A stretch of DNA of 64,000 nucleotides, taken from Epilithonimonas tenax DSM 16811 (GTDB lineage: Bacteria > Bacteroidota > Bacteroidia > Flavobacteriales > Weeksellaceae). The notes under the pieces were generated by a model that did not search any database, was not told the origin of the DNA, and saw nothing but the letters and a program-made list of their open reading frames with translations. The position numbers and the translations under genes were made by a program. Below are positions 36,747-46,093 of this stretch, piece after piece. Every line of letters starts with the position of its first letter. The stretch's first letter is position 1. The DNA lies in contig NZ_AUAA01000012.1 of NCBI RefSeq assembly GCF_000428485.1, positions 33,504 to 97,503 on the forward strand. The letters are read 5' to 3'.

Positions 36747-38753
36747 ATGAAGTTAGTTAACAAATGTCGGGTCAGGTGCTTGTGTCTGCTTGCCCTTTTG
36801 TTTGGATTTTCCGCAACATTTTCCGCACAAACAATCAAAAATTGTAAAGTGGAATCTCCAGATGGGAAGATAGTTTTAGAAGTGGGAATGGATAATTCCA
36901 GAATCTATTACAAAGTTTCCAAAGAAGGAAAATCGATCTTAAATCCATCTTTTCTAGGATTCGAATTGAAAGATGGTTCGCTTAAGAACAATCTTTCTGT
37001 CAAGAATATTTCTCATTCTAAGTTTGATGAAACCTGGATACAACCTTGGGGCGAAGAGATCATGGTGCGAAACCATTACAATGAAATGAAAGTCTTGGTC
37101 AAAGACAATTCAAAGCTCGCAAGAGAATTTATCATTGATTTTAAAGTGTTTGATGACGGCTTTGGCTTCCGATATGAATTTCCGGAACAGAAAAATCTGA
37201 AGGAATTTGTCATAATGGATGAATTAACCGAGTTCAATTTCCCGGAAGATCACAAAACCTGGTCGATTCCTTACAATACAGAATTCTATGAAGGCTTGTT
37301 CAAGCCCCATCCAATTTCAAAGCTAGATACAGTTGCAACACCTTTGACGATGGAAACCAAATCTGGATTATTCCTGAGCGTTCATCAGGCAAATCTAACC
37401 GATTATGCGTCAATGAATCTTGCGAAAGTTGGAAATTCAACCAAGCTGCAAAGTCATCTCACACCTTGGGCAACGGGCGAGAAGGTATTCGCTAAAGCAC
37501 CGTTTAACACACCTTGGCGAACAATGATCATTGCCAATTCTGCTGGAAATTTAATGCTCTCAAGATTGATGCTAAATCTCAATGAACCAAACAAACTTGG
37601 AGACGTTTCCTGGATCAAACCTGGAAGATACATTGGCATCTGGTGGGCAATCCACATGGACAATTACACTTGGAAAGCCGGACCAAAGCACGGCGCAAAA
37701 ACTGAAAATGTTTTAAGATATATAGACTTTGCTGCAAAACATAACTTCTCAGGTGTTCTGGTGGAAGGCTGGAACAAAGGCTGGGAAGACTGGAAAGACT
37801 TTAAATTTGCAGAACCATATGCAGATTTTGATATCAAGAAAATCACAGATTATGCAAAATCCAAAAATGTTAAATTGATCGGTCACCACGAGACTGCCGG
37901 AAACACAGTCAACTACGAACACCAAATGAACGATGCTTTTGCTTATTACAAAAAATACGGTGTAGACGTGGTGAAAACTGGTTACGTTGGCGGAAAATTA
38001 GACGGCAAACAACCACACAGCAGCCAATACGGCGTTCGCCATTACAGAAAAGTCGTTGAGGAAGCGGCGAAGCACAAAATTATGATCGATAACCACGAAC
38101 CCGTTATGCCAACAGGTTTGCAGAGAACACTTCCAAATCTGATGACGCAGGAAGGCGTGCGCGGTCAGGAATGGGACGCTTGGTCCAAAGACGGAGGTAA
38201 TCCGCCGGAACATACGACCATCATTCCATTTACCAGAGGTTTGGCTGGTCCGATTGACTTCACGCCGGGAACTTTCAACTTCACAAATCCTGTATTGCCA
38301 AACACCAAAGTTCATACGACTTTGGCGAAACAGCTGGCATTGTCGGTTGTCATCTACAGTCCGCTTCAAATGGCGTCTGATATGATCGAGAATTATGAGA
38401 ACAATCCCGCTTTTGAATTCATCACATCTTGCCCGACAGATTGGAGCAAAACGGTAGTTCCCGATGCGAAGATTGGAGAATTTGTGACGATTGCCAGAAG
38501 AGACAAGATGACTGATAATTGGTTTCTGGGAAGCATTACCAACAAAGATGCAAGAACTGTTAAATTAGATCTGAAGTTTTTAGATTCAAATATAAAATAC
38601 AAAGCGAAGATCTTCCGTGACGGAAAAGGTGCGGATTACGAAACGAATCCTTATCCAGTAATCATCGAGGAGAAAGAAGTGGACAGCAAAACTGTTTTGT
38701 CAGTTGACTTGGCAAGAAGTGGTGGTGTTGCGATTATTTTGACGAAGCTTTAA
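36747..38753 (+). CDS. Glycoside hydrolase family 97 (SusB-like)
   Basis: A 668-residue exported enzyme with a signal peptide (hydrophobic CLCLLALLFGFSATFSA, cut near residue 27). GH97 enzymes cleave alpha-glucosidic or alpha-galactosidic bonds and have an N-terminal beta-sandwich, a TIM barrel and a C-terminal beta domain. The barrel carries LIGHHETAGN (residues about 377-386), KIMIDNHEPVMPTGLQRT (about 443-460) and MTQEGVRGQEWDAW (about 465-478). These glutamates are the general acid and bases of the inverting SusB subgroup, while the retaining subgroup uses an Asp nucleophile. The substrate is therefore probably an alpha-glucan oligosaccharide. No susCD genes are nearby, so it does not belong to a utilisation locus here. 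Confidence 0.93.
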   Translation: MKLVNKCRVRCLCLLALLFGFSATFSAQTIKNCKVESPDGKIVLEVGMDNSRIYYKVSKEGKSILNPSFLGFELKDGSLKNNLSVKNISHSKFDETWIQPWGEEIMVRNHYNEMKVLVKDNSKLAREFIIDFKVFDDGFGFRYEFPEQKNLKEFVIMDELTEFNFPEDHKTWSIPYNTEFYEGLFKPHPISKLDTVATPLTMETKSGLFLSVHQANLTDYASMNLAKVGNSTKLQSHLTPWATGEKVFAKAPFNTPWRTMIIANSAGNLMLSRLMLNLNEPNKLGDVSWIKPGRYIGIWWAIHMDNYTWKAGPKHGAKTENVLRYIDFAAKHNFSGVLVEGWNKGWEDWKDFKFAEPYADFDIKKITDYAKSKNVKLIGHHETAGNTVNYEHQMNDAFAYYKKYGVDVVKTGYVGGKLDGKQPHSSQYGVRHYRKVVEEAAKHKIMIDNHEPVMPTGLQRTLPNLMTQEGVRGQEWDAWSKDGGNPPEHTTIIPFTRGLAGPIDFTPGTFNFTNPVLPNTKVHTTLAKQLALSVVIYSPLQMASDMIENYENNPAFEFITSCPTDWSKTVVPDAKIGEFVTIARRDKMTDNWFLGSITNKDARTVKLDLKFLDSNIKYKAKIFRDGKGADYETNPYPVIIEEKEVDSKTVLSVDLARSGGVAIILTKL

Positions 38754-39006
38754 TACTAAATTTCAAAGTGGGAAAGCACAGAGTGGTGACCTATTATTAG
38801 AGCAGAATCGATCGCTATCAATCAAGCTCCAGGGGGGCGGCCTTTAAAATTGGCAGAATGTTTTGCTAAAAAGATAAGAACGTTTTCATTAATAGTTAAG
38901 GCGGTTTTTAGCAAATCGCACGTGTGTTTTTAGATGTCTTTGCCAATGTTCTATTCATCTGACTTATAAGATTTTTTTTTAATTTGAATCATTACAAAAA
39001 CTTCGA
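38754..39006. other. Intergenic gap with nested inverted repeats
   Basis: There is no gene. Outer arms ATTGGCA (38849-38855) and TGCCAAT (38941-38947) enclose perfect inner arms TTTGCTAAAAA (38862-38872) and TTTTTAGCAAA (38905-38915). The surrounding sequence is more GC-rich (GGGGGGCGGCC at 38833-38843) than the gap as a whole. It looks like a small palindromic repeat element. Confidence 0.5.
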
Positions 39007-39037
39007 AAAAGAGAGTAAGATTTCCCTGCTCTCTTTT
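39007..39037 (+). terminator. Hairpin, likely terminator
   Basis: AAAAGAGAG (39007-39015) pairs with CTCTCTTTT (39029-39037). It is about 250 bases past the GH97 stop and just before the next promoter, so it may insulate the DUF4403 gene. Confidence 0.6.
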
Positions 39038-39059
39038 CTTTTAGCATCAATAAAACCAT

Positions 39060-39067
39060 TAATTTTG
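39060..39067 (+). promoter_or_regulatory. Promoter -7 box of the DUF4403 gene
   Basis: TAATTTTG matches TAnnTTTG and is followed by a C at the position seen in other promoters here; the start codon is 26 bases downstream. No clear -33 element. Confidence 0.45.
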
Positions 39068-39092
39068 CGTTTTAAATCTCATTAGAACAGTT

Positions 39093-40469
39093 ATGAAGTC
39101 AATTCGAAAGTTTATCTCAATATATGCTTTACTAATAAGTTTCATCGCATTTTCTCAGGCAGGAGATCCGGTTTACACGTTGCCAAAGATCAAATCTAAT
39201 ATCACTTTACCTGTTTCGCTTCCAATTTCGGAGATTAATAGCTTGATTAATCAAAATGTAAAAGGTGTTTTGTACGAAGACCAATCTTACACAGATAATA
39301 ACAATGACCAGTTCAAAGTGAAAGTGGAAAAGCAAGGCAACATCGCCATCAAAGCCTTGACAGGAAATCGCTTGATGATCTCTGTTCCTCTGAAAATCTG
39401 GGCAGACAAAGGCTACGGAACTTTCGGATATTATGCTTACAAAGACACGAATTTCAATCTGATCATGAATTTCATCACCACGATTTCTGCAGCATCTGAT
39501 TGGAAACTGAATACCAAAACCACAACCGCAGGATTTGCCTGGAAGCAGAAACCTGTTCTAGACTTTGGGAAAATTAAAATTCCAATCGCACCGTTGATCG
39601 AAAATGTATTGGAAGATCAACAGCGTAAATTCACGGTGATTATAGATCAGCAGATCAAATCGCAATTCAATCTTCAGCCTTATCTTGTGATGGCCTGGAA
39701 CCAATTCTCAAAGCCCATCAATGTTTCTGAGGAATATAATACTTGGCTGAAAATTTCACCTCAAAGTACTTACATGTCTCCACTTCAGGTTTTTCAGGAT
39801 AAAATTAAAATGACGATCGGGATCGATCTCTATTCCGAGACTTATGTCGGGCAAGTGCCTTTGGCGACAAGAGATGTCAGTACGATCCCGAATTTTGTAG
39901 TAAATCCGAATCTTCCTAATGCTTTTAATTTAAAAACAACCGCAAATATCAGTTTCAATGAAGCCACGAGAATTGCCAAGCAGCAATTCCTCAACAAAGA
40001 ATTTGCAATGAGTAGCGATGATCAGAAAGTGAAGATCACGGATATCAAAGTCTATCAGGAAAAGGAAAACATGGTGATAGAAGCGCATACGACAGGCGAA
40101 GTGAACGGTACGGCTTTTATAAAAGGCACACCGTTTTACGATGCCGTGAATCACAAGATCAAACTGAAAGTCACTGATTTTAATCTGAAAACCAAGAATT
40201 TTTTCCAAAAAACATTGACGGTTCTATTCGAAGGGAAGATCCGAAGAATGATAGAAAATGATTACGGCATTCCACTTCTTGATATCGAAAATTCTTCAAA
40301 GAAAAGTATGGTGGAGCATTTTAACAAAGAATATGTGAAAGGTATCAGATTGCAGGGCACTGTATTGGATCTAAAACCGGGACAATTTTTGTTATCAGAA
40401 AAATATATCACCGTTGTCATAGATACCAAGGCTCAGCTGCAGATGAATATATTGGGTCTGAGTTTTTAA
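39093..40469 (+). CDS. DUF4403 family exported protein
   Basis: A 458-residue protein with a signal peptide (ending FIAFSQ, residue 22). It matches DUF4403: SNITLPVSLPISEINSLINQ near the start, paired beta-rich modules with WADKGYGTFGYYAYKDTNF, and a second half that repeats the pattern (LKTTANISFNEATRIAKQQF). Such elongated beta proteins resemble lipid-binding tubular (BPI-like) folds, but no function has been shown that I can cite. There is no lipobox and no T9SS tail. It is probably periplasmic. Confidence 0.85.
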   Translation: MKSIRKFISIYALLISFIAFSQAGDPVYTLPKIKSNITLPVSLPISEINSLINQNVKGVLYEDQSYTDNNNDQFKVKVEKQGNIAIKALTGNRLMISVPLKIWADKGYGTFGYYAYKDTNFNLIMNFITTISAASDWKLNTKTTTAGFAWKQKPVLDFGKIKIPIAPLIENVLEDQQRKFTVIIDQQIKSQFNLQPYLVMAWNQFSKPINVSEEYNTWLKISPQSTYMSPLQVFQDKIKMTIGIDLYSETYVGQVPLATRDVSTIPNFVVNPNLPNAFNLKTTANISFNEATRIAKQQFLNKEFAMSSDDQKVKITDIKVYQEKENMVIEAHTTGEVNGTAFIKGTPFYDAVNHKIKLKVTDFNLKTKNFFQKTLTVLFEGKIRRMIENDYGIPLLDIENSSKKSMVEHFNKEYVKGIRLQGTVLDLKPGQFLLSEKYITVVIDTKAQLQMNILGLSF

Positions 40470-40520
40470 GCCATTTTCTATATTAGCATTGTTTTTTCAT
40501 TTTTGTTAACATATTATCTG

Positions 40521-40547
40521 TTGAAGGGGGTATTTTTTTTATATTTG
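40521..40547 (+). promoter_or_regulatory. Promoter of the M4 protease gene
   Basis: TTG at 40521-40523 precedes TATATTTG at 40540-40547 (16-base spacer), 19 bases before the start codon. Confidence 0.55.
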
Positions 40548-40566
40548 TCATCAATAAATTTTAAAA

Positions 40567-43119
40567 ATGAAGAAAACTCTATCTCTGGTTCTTGCTTTGG
40601 GCTATCTCTGCGGATATGCTCAGGAATCAAAAGAACTGGCCAAGCTAAGAAAAGAAACCAAAGCCAATATTACGATCAGTAGTAGCACTTCCAATCCCAA
40701 TTTTATCCGTTTCGGAGATACTGATGGTCCACAACTGAAGGCTGCCGGTGCAAAAGCGAAAGCTTCAGAATTTCTTTCGAGCCATTTCAAAGCATTTAAT
40801 CTTCCATCTGTTCATGATCTGGTTTTTGTAGAGGAGAAAACAGATAATTATGGACTGAAGAACGTGATCTACAGACAGCAATACCAAGGTCTTCCGGTTT
40901 ATGATGGGATTCTGAAATTTCATTTTAATGCAAATGAAGAGCTGAGCTCCATCAACGGAAACGCGATATCCAATATCAAAGTCAATTCTACGCCTGATAT
41001 TTCTTTAGCTGAAGCACAAAATATTGCGAAGAGCCTGGTCGCAAAGCAGGATCTTAATAAGTCAAATGCGCCTTTGCAAACTGCAAAAAGCAGCCTGTTG
41101 ATTTTTCCGAAAAACTTAGTTCAGGGAGGCGTGGTCACATCTTACCTGGCTTACGAAGTAGAAGTAACCAATAAAGTTGATGTGAGAGAATTCCTTTTCA
41201 TTGATGCCCATACGGGAGAATTGGTGGAGCAGTTTACAGGAATTCATCCAATTGACAGAAAATTATACGAGACCAATACAAACGCTGCCAACCTAAAATG
41301 GAAAGAAGGCGATGTGTTTCCAGGAACGCTGAGCATCTGGCAGCAAAATGAAGTCACCACTTCCGAGCATGTTTACAACTTCTTCAAGAATGCATTTGGT
41401 TACGTTTCTTATGATGCGGCAGACCACTCCATGACTACTGTAAATAACGATCCTACAATCTCCTGCCCTAATGCACGATGGAACGGAAGCTATGCAGGAT
41501 ACTGCGATGGAACAGCGACTGATGATGTGATTGCTCACGAATGGGGACACGCTTACACAGAATACACCAGCGGTTTGATCTACCAATATCAATCCGGTGC
41601 ACTTAATGAATCTTACTCCGATGTTTGGGGCGAAACTATTGATCTTATAAACAATTACCAGGATGAAGGTGAAAACCTGGGTGTCAGAACAAGCACGGCG
41701 TGTTCTCCAGGATCAGTACGTTGGAAAGTAGGAGAAGATGCAACAGCATTTGGCGGCGCCATTCGTGATATGTGGAATCCAAACTGTAATGGCGATCCGG
41801 GAAGGGTTCTGGATACGGCCAACTACTTCTGCGGAACTACGGATAGCGGTGGTGTACATTCCAACTCTGGCGTTCCCAATCACCTGTATGCACTATTGGT
41901 AGATGGCGGCACTTATAATGGTTATACGATGACTGGTCTCGGTTTTGTAAAAGCAGCACATCTTTGGTGGAAAGCCCAAACAACATATTTGACTGCAAGC
42001 AGTGATTTTGCAAATTTTGCAGACGCGTTGGAAGCAGCAGCAAACGACCTGATAGGAATCAATCTTCAAGGCTTATCGACTACGGGAACTGCAGCAGGAT
42101 TATCTGGTCAGATGTTCACGACATCGGATCTTCAGAATATCAAAAATGGAATTTTAGCAATGCAGCTGAGATCTTCTCCTGCAACACAATGTAACTATAC
42201 ACCTCTTCTGAAAGCTGTTCCGGATCTTTGTGCAACTGCTACTTCCAATCCTTTGTTCAAAGAAAATTGGGAAAATGGCTTAGGAAGCTGGATGGTGACA
42301 AATCTTCCGACTAATGCCTCTTCTTGGGAAGAGAGAAACTGGGTCGTAAAAGGCAATCTGCCAAAAGGCAGGTCCGGGAAAGCAATTTTCGCAGCAGACC
42401 CAATCAACGGAAACTGTACCACAAGTTTACAAAACGGGATTCTGAGATTAGAAAGTCCACAAATTACAATTCCTGCTTTCACGGGTGGAAAATATGAAAT
42501 GGCGTTCAATCATTATGTAGCAACCGAGTCCACTTGGGATGGCGGAAATATCAAATACAGTTTAAATGGCGGTGCTTGGACATTGGTTCCTTTAACTGCA
42601 TTCTCTCAAAATGCGTACAACAGTGCTTTGGATGGAACAGCAAGCAATGATAATCCTTTGAAAGGTCAACGTGCTTTTACCGGCACAGACGGTGGCTCTC
42701 TTGGCGGAAGCTGGGGACAAAGTGTGATCGATCTATCAAAACTGAACCTTAGTTCTGGTTCCAATATCAAGTTCAGATTTGAGATGGGAACGGATGGCTG
42801 CAACGGTATCGAAGGTTGGTATCTGGATGAGATTTATGTTTACAACTGCAGTGTGCTTGCTGTAGAAGATGCTCAGAAACAAAACGGGATCCAGGTGTTC
42901 CCAAATCCTACTTCAGGATTTGTGACGATTCAGAATCATAAGAATACAAGTCTCACTGATGTTGAAGTTTACAATGCAGCAGGGCAACTGATTCAAAAGT
43001 TCAATGTTAATAATGTCAGCAAAGCGTCATTAGATATGAGCCAATTGGTCAACGGGACTTATATCCTAAAGATAAACTCAGAAACAGAAAGTAATTCTGT
43101 AAAAGTGATCAAGAAGTAA
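40567..43119 (+). CDS. T9SS-secreted thermolysin-like (M4) metalloprotease
   Basis: An 850-residue exported protease. Signal peptide residues 1-18; an FTP/PepSY propeptide follows to about residue 230 (NVIYRQQYQGLPVYDGILKF, FLFIDAHTGELVEQF). The catalytic domain has HEWGHAYTEYTSG (HExxH at 324-328) and the third zinc ligand in GALNESYSDVWGE (Glu348), as in thermolysin. Cys pairs around 300-313 may form disulfides. A jelly-roll or MAM-like module spans about 565-765, and the last 80 residues (IQVFPNPTSGFVTI...GTYILKINSETES) are a T9SS type A sorting domain. It likely degrades extracellular protein for nutrition. It is monocistronic between its promoter and a shared terminator. Confidence 0.94.
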   Translation: MKKTLSLVLALGYLCGYAQESKELAKLRKETKANITISSSTSNPNFIRFGDTDGPQLKAAGAKAKASEFLSSHFKAFNLPSVHDLVFVEEKTDNYGLKNVIYRQQYQGLPVYDGILKFHFNANEELSSINGNAISNIKVNSTPDISLAEAQNIAKSLVAKQDLNKSNAPLQTAKSSLLIFPKNLVQGGVVTSYLAYEVEVTNKVDVREFLFIDAHTGELVEQFTGIHPIDRKLYETNTNAANLKWKEGDVFPGTLSIWQQNEVTTSEHVYNFFKNAFGYVSYDAADHSMTTVNNDPTISCPNARWNGSYAGYCDGTATDDVIAHEWGHAYTEYTSGLIYQYQSGALNESYSDVWGETIDLINNYQDEGENLGVRTSTACSPGSVRWKVGEDATAFGGAIRDMWNPNCNGDPGRVLDTANYFCGTTDSGGVHSNSGVPNHLYALLVDGGTYNGYTMTGLGFVKAAHLWWKAQTTYLTASSDFANFADALEAAANDLIGINLQGLSTTGTAAGLSGQMFTTSDLQNIKNGILAMQLRSSPATQCNYTPLLKAVPDLCATATSNPLFKENWENGLGSWMVTNLPTNASSWEERNWVVKGNLPKGRSGKAIFAADPINGNCTTSLQNGILRLESPQITIPAFTGGKYEMAFNHYVATESTWDGGNIKYSLNGGAWTLVPLTAFSQNAYNSALDGTASNDNPLKGQRAFTGTDGGSLGGSWGQSVIDLSKLNLSSGSNIKFRFEMGTDGCNGIEGWYLDEIYVYNCSVLAVEDAQKQNGIQVFPNPTSGFVTIQNHKNTSLTDVEVYNAAGQLIQKFNVNNVSKASLDMSQLVNGTYILKINSETESNSVKVIKK

Positions 43120-43139
43120 TCTTCAGGATCTTAAAAACC

Positions 43140-43177
43140 ATAAAAAATGCTTCCGAATTTTCAGAAGCATTTTTTAT
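43140..43177. terminator. Bidirectional hairpin terminator
   Basis: A perfect 14-bp stem (43140-43153 with 43164-43177) with A and T runs lies between the convergent M4 protease and deoD genes. Confidence 0.9.
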
Positions 43178-43198
43178 GATTTCAACATTTAAAGTGGA

Positions 43199-43906
43199 TT
43201 AAAACTTCAAAGCAGTTTCGAGTGAAAGCTCCATCATCGTTCTCAATGCATTTTCTCTTTGATCTGCCGAGATAAATTCCTTCGTTGGAATAATGTCAGA
43301 AACAGTCAGGATTGTTGCCGCATTTTTACCCAAATGTTTAGCATTGGCAAACAATGCAAAAGCTTCCATTTCTACTGCAGGACAATTGTGTCTTGTCGCA
43401 ATCTCAGGAACAGCAGGGTCTTTTCTGTAGAAGATATCGCTAGAATGGATGTTGGTTGCTTTAACTTTTAGTTTAAGTTCTTGCGCCGTTTCATTGATTT
43501 TATCAAAAGCAAAACCTTGGTTAGAAATCATGTCCTCCTCAATTGCCCATGCAAATTTTGCATACGTACTTTCGCTGGCTGCATTCTCTACATTCAGGAT
43601 GTCAAATAATTTGAGATCTGTAGAATATGCACCACAAGTTCCTATTCTGATGATGGTCTCCACTTCATATTCTGTAAACAATTCAAAAGAGTAGATCCCG
43701 ATACTTGGGAATCCCATTCCGCTCGCGCCCACAGTGATTTCTTTTCCTTTATAAAGTCCTGTGTAGAAGAAAATGTTTCTGGTTTGGCTTACCAATTTTG
43801 CGTCTGTAAGATAGTTGTCAGCAATATATTTGGCTCTCAAAGGATCGCCGGGCATCAAAACGGTCTTTGCAATCTGGCCTTTCTCAGCACTAATGTGAAC
43901 ACTCAT
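43199..43906 (-). CDS. deoD: Purine nucleoside phosphorylase, DeoD type
   Basis: A 235-residue enzyme from the ATG at 43906 (SVHISAEKGQIAKTVLMPGD); the frame extends 17 codons upstream but family similarity begins here. It is the hexameric, trimer-of-dimers class that splits purine (deoxy)nucleosides with phosphate. MPGDPLRAKYIADNYL holds the phosphate-binding Gly and Arg, TIIRIGTCGAYS the second phosphate site, VEMEAFALFANA the ribose-binding Glu, and TVSDIIPTKE the catalytic Asp of the N7-contact loop. It stands alone, with no other deo genes nearby. Confidence 0.95.
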   Translation of the reverse strand: MSVHISAEKGQIAKTVLMPGDPLRAKYIADNYLTDAKLVSQTRNIFFYTGLYKGKEITVGASGMGFPSIGIYSFELFTEYEVETIIRIGTCGAYSTDLKLFDILNVENAASESTYAKFAWAIEEDMISNQGFAFDKINETAQELKLKVKATNIHSSDIFYRKDPAVPEIATRHNCPAVEMEAFALFANAKHLGKNAATILTVSDIIPTKEFISADQRENALRTMMELSLETALKF

Positions 43907-44066
43907 ATTCAATATTTTTTTTAAGACTGTGAATATAAAATTTATAATCCGATCCATAAAATCAATCAGGGAAAATATGACTTATCTTTCAATACTTCCC
44001 GAAAGATAGGTTTTGTATTTCTCACCCAACGTGATTTTTTCATCGCCAATCCCTTTTAATAATTGA

Positions 44067-45017
44067 TCAAATTCCAAAATTTACAAATAAGCCGAATCTC
44101 GATTTTGCCTCAATATCACCGCCAGCAAGATTGGTGTAAGCCGGGAGCATCAACTCACTGCCGATGCTCCATTTTTTATACGACGCCTCGAAGCCTATTT
44201 TTCCGTAAAGTGCACTTCCTGACGTTCTTGGCATCACTTCTCCAAACTGCTTGTTCCAGTCATAAACTTCACCTTGCACTCCCAATTTGCCGGAAATATT
44301 ACCATTCTCATTTCTCCAGATTCTCTGAAATCCCGTCATTGCATAATTCCATTGATTGCCGAATTGATAATGCTTTTTGTTTTCAGTTTTGATGGTATAA
44401 TCTGTACTGATGAGCAATGCGAAAAGGTTTTTCTGAAATCTATAGTTTAATGCTAGCTGATAATCCCAACTTCCCGTTCCTAACTGGAAACTTGGATTCA
44501 CGCCAGTAATTCCTTTCTCATCAAATTTACCAATCGGGATTTTGACTCCGAAACCAGCATTTAATTGGTGAAAAGTGTTTTTGGAATTTAGGATTTGATA
44601 GATTCCCATCACACTCGCATCACCAATTCCATTGATTCTAATGTCGCCCTGCAAAGTCTTTTTTTCGTGAAACTGAAACGGAAGACTCCCATAAACACTC
44701 AGCTTTTTTGTAATCGGAATCTTTCCCCAAATTTGAATGGTGTTGAAGTATTGGTCTTGCGTCAATTCATTTGTGAAGAGATTTTCCTTCGCTTTGTAAT
44801 GTTGCGCAAAATATTTGACGCCAATGAATTGCGGATTCAACAAAGACTCAAACCCAGAAGAACCATTTCCCGCTGCGCAACCACAGGCATCACAGAAGAA
44901 TTCCTGAGTCTTCAAAAGATTCTGAGTGTCATATTTCGGAATATAAAGACTGTCTTTCTCAATTGCTGCAATTGAAATATGAAGGATTAAAAATAGAATT
45001 AAAATAAGCTTCTTCAT
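44067..45017 (-). CDS. Outer membrane beta-barrel protein with CDACGC motif, MbnP/MbnH-linked
   Basis: A 316-residue exported protein with a signal peptide (MKKLILILFLILHISIAA). The mature N-terminus carries CDACGCAAGNGSSG (Cys42, 45, 47), a Cys-rich motif suited to metal binding. The rest alternates amphipathic strands (KKLSVYGSLPFQFHEK, WSIGSELMLPAYTNLAGG) and ends in FVNFGI, as in a beta-barrel of about 12 strands. Its start codon overlaps the mbnH stop codon by one base (TAATG), so it belongs to the same operon. I infer a role in moving copper, or electrons and ligands tied to it, across the outer membrane. No characterised homologue is known to me. Confidence 0.8.
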   Translation of the reverse strand: MKKLILILFLILHISIAAIEKDSLYIPKYDTQNLLKTQEFFCDACGCAAGNGSSGFESLLNPQFIGVKYFAQHYKAKENLFTNELTQDQYFNTIQIWGKIPITKKLSVYGSLPFQFHEKKTLQGDIRINGIGDASVMGIYQILNSKNTFHQLNAGFGVKIPIGKFDEKGITGVNPSFQLGTGSWDYQLALNYRFQKNLFALLISTDYTIKTENKKHYQFGNQWNYAMTGFQRIWRNENGNISGKLGVQGEVYDWNKQFGEVMPRTSGSALYGKIGFEASYKKWSIGSELMLPAYTNLAGGDIEAKSRFGLFVNFGI

Positions 45018-46093
45018 TATTCTGCGAATTTTTTGTTTTTGATAAAATTTTGGTCGGTCAGGGTTTTCAAAAAAGCAATGATGTATTGTTTTTCCAAGCT
45101 AGTCATTGCAATCCCGATGTGTCCATTTTGTTTTAAAATAGGATCAAGGTTGGGTTGGTTTTCCACATGGTCGGTATAGAAATTAAGAACAGCTTCTAAA
45201 CTGTAAAATCGTCCGTCGTGCATATATGGCGCCGTCACTTCTGCATTTCTGAGACTCGGAACCCGGAATTTCATATCGTCATTCCAGTCGAGAGTCACGC
45301 GGTATCTTCCCCGGTCATCGTACTGCGAATTGTAATACATTCCTGTATTCCGGTAACTTTCATCCGTGAACAATTCGCCGGAATGGCAACTCGCACATTT
45401 GTTTTGAAATAAAGTTTTTCCCTGAGATTCTTCATTCGTGAAACTCGCTTTTCCTTTTTTGACCTGGTCGTATTTGGAATCTGCAGAAACCATTGTAACC
45501 ATAAACTGCGACAAAGCTTTCAGGATTCGTTCGCCATTAATAGTCTCATCGCCAAAAGCCGATTTGAACATTTTTTTATAATTTGCATCCGCACTTAACT
45601 TGGAAATCACATCCGGAATAGAGCTGTCCATTTCAAAATCTGTCGTAATGGGAACCAACGATCGCTCGTCCAAGTTATGACTCACGCCGTCCCAAGTGTA
45701 ATTTTTCAGCCAAGCCATATTTTGAATGGCGGGCGCATTTCGCATTCCCAATTTGTCATCAATCCCGTGACTTACCGGATGGCCGTGGTGCGTGAAAGCA
45801 TATTCCTGAATGTGACAAAATCCACAAGAAATCGTATTGTTTCGGGATAATTTTCCTTCGTAAAATAGTTTTTTCCCTAATGCAACGCCGTTGGCTGTAA
45901 CGGGGTTCTTACCTGTATCAAAAGCCAAAGCCGGAAAATAAGTCGGGATTTCCAGATTGTAAGCTTGATCCTCTTGGAAAACTTCGCCTTCAATTTCGTT
46001 GGAACAAGAGGTTGAAATTCCCAAAATTAAAACCAGGAAAACCCAAAGAGAACAGAATTGTCCTCTCTGGAATTGTTGAAGTGGATTAATCAT
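45017..46093 (-). CDS. mbnH: Diheme MauG/MbnH-like enzyme (cytochrome c peroxidase family)
   Basis: A 358-residue lipoprotein from the ATG at 46093 (an upstream TTG at 46108 is less likely); lipobox ISTSC with Cys30. It has two c-type heme sites, CGFCH (90-94) and CASCH (233-237), in the di-heme peroxidase fold (LGKKLFYEGKLSRNNTISC, NAPAIQNMAW, MKFRVPSLRNAEVTAPYMHDG). Its neighbour is an MbnP gene, and MbnH is the MauG-like enzyme reported to convert a Trp of MbnP to kynurenine. That pairing favours MbnH over a plain H2O2-scavenging peroxidase. It overlaps mbnP by 8 bp and the barrel gene by 1 bp. It needs the cytochrome c maturation system encoded elsewhere. Confidence 0.87.
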   Translation of the reverse strand: MINPLQQFQRGQFCSLWVFLVLILGISTSCSNEIEGEVFQEDQAYNLEIPTYFPALAFDTGKNPVTANGVALGKKLFYEGKLSRNNTISCGFCHIQEYAFTHHGHPVSHGIDDKLGMRNAPAIQNMAWLKNYTWDGVSHNLDERSLVPITTDFEMDSSIPDVISKLSADANYKKMFKSAFGDETINGERILKALSQFMVTMVSADSKYDQVKKGKASFTNEESQGKTLFQNKCASCHSGELFTDESYRNTGMYYNSQYDDRGRYRVTLDWNDDMKFRVPSLRNAEVTAPYMHDGRFYSLEAVLNFYTDHVENQPNLDPILKQNGHIGIAMTSLEKQYIIAFLKTLTDQNFIKNKKFAE

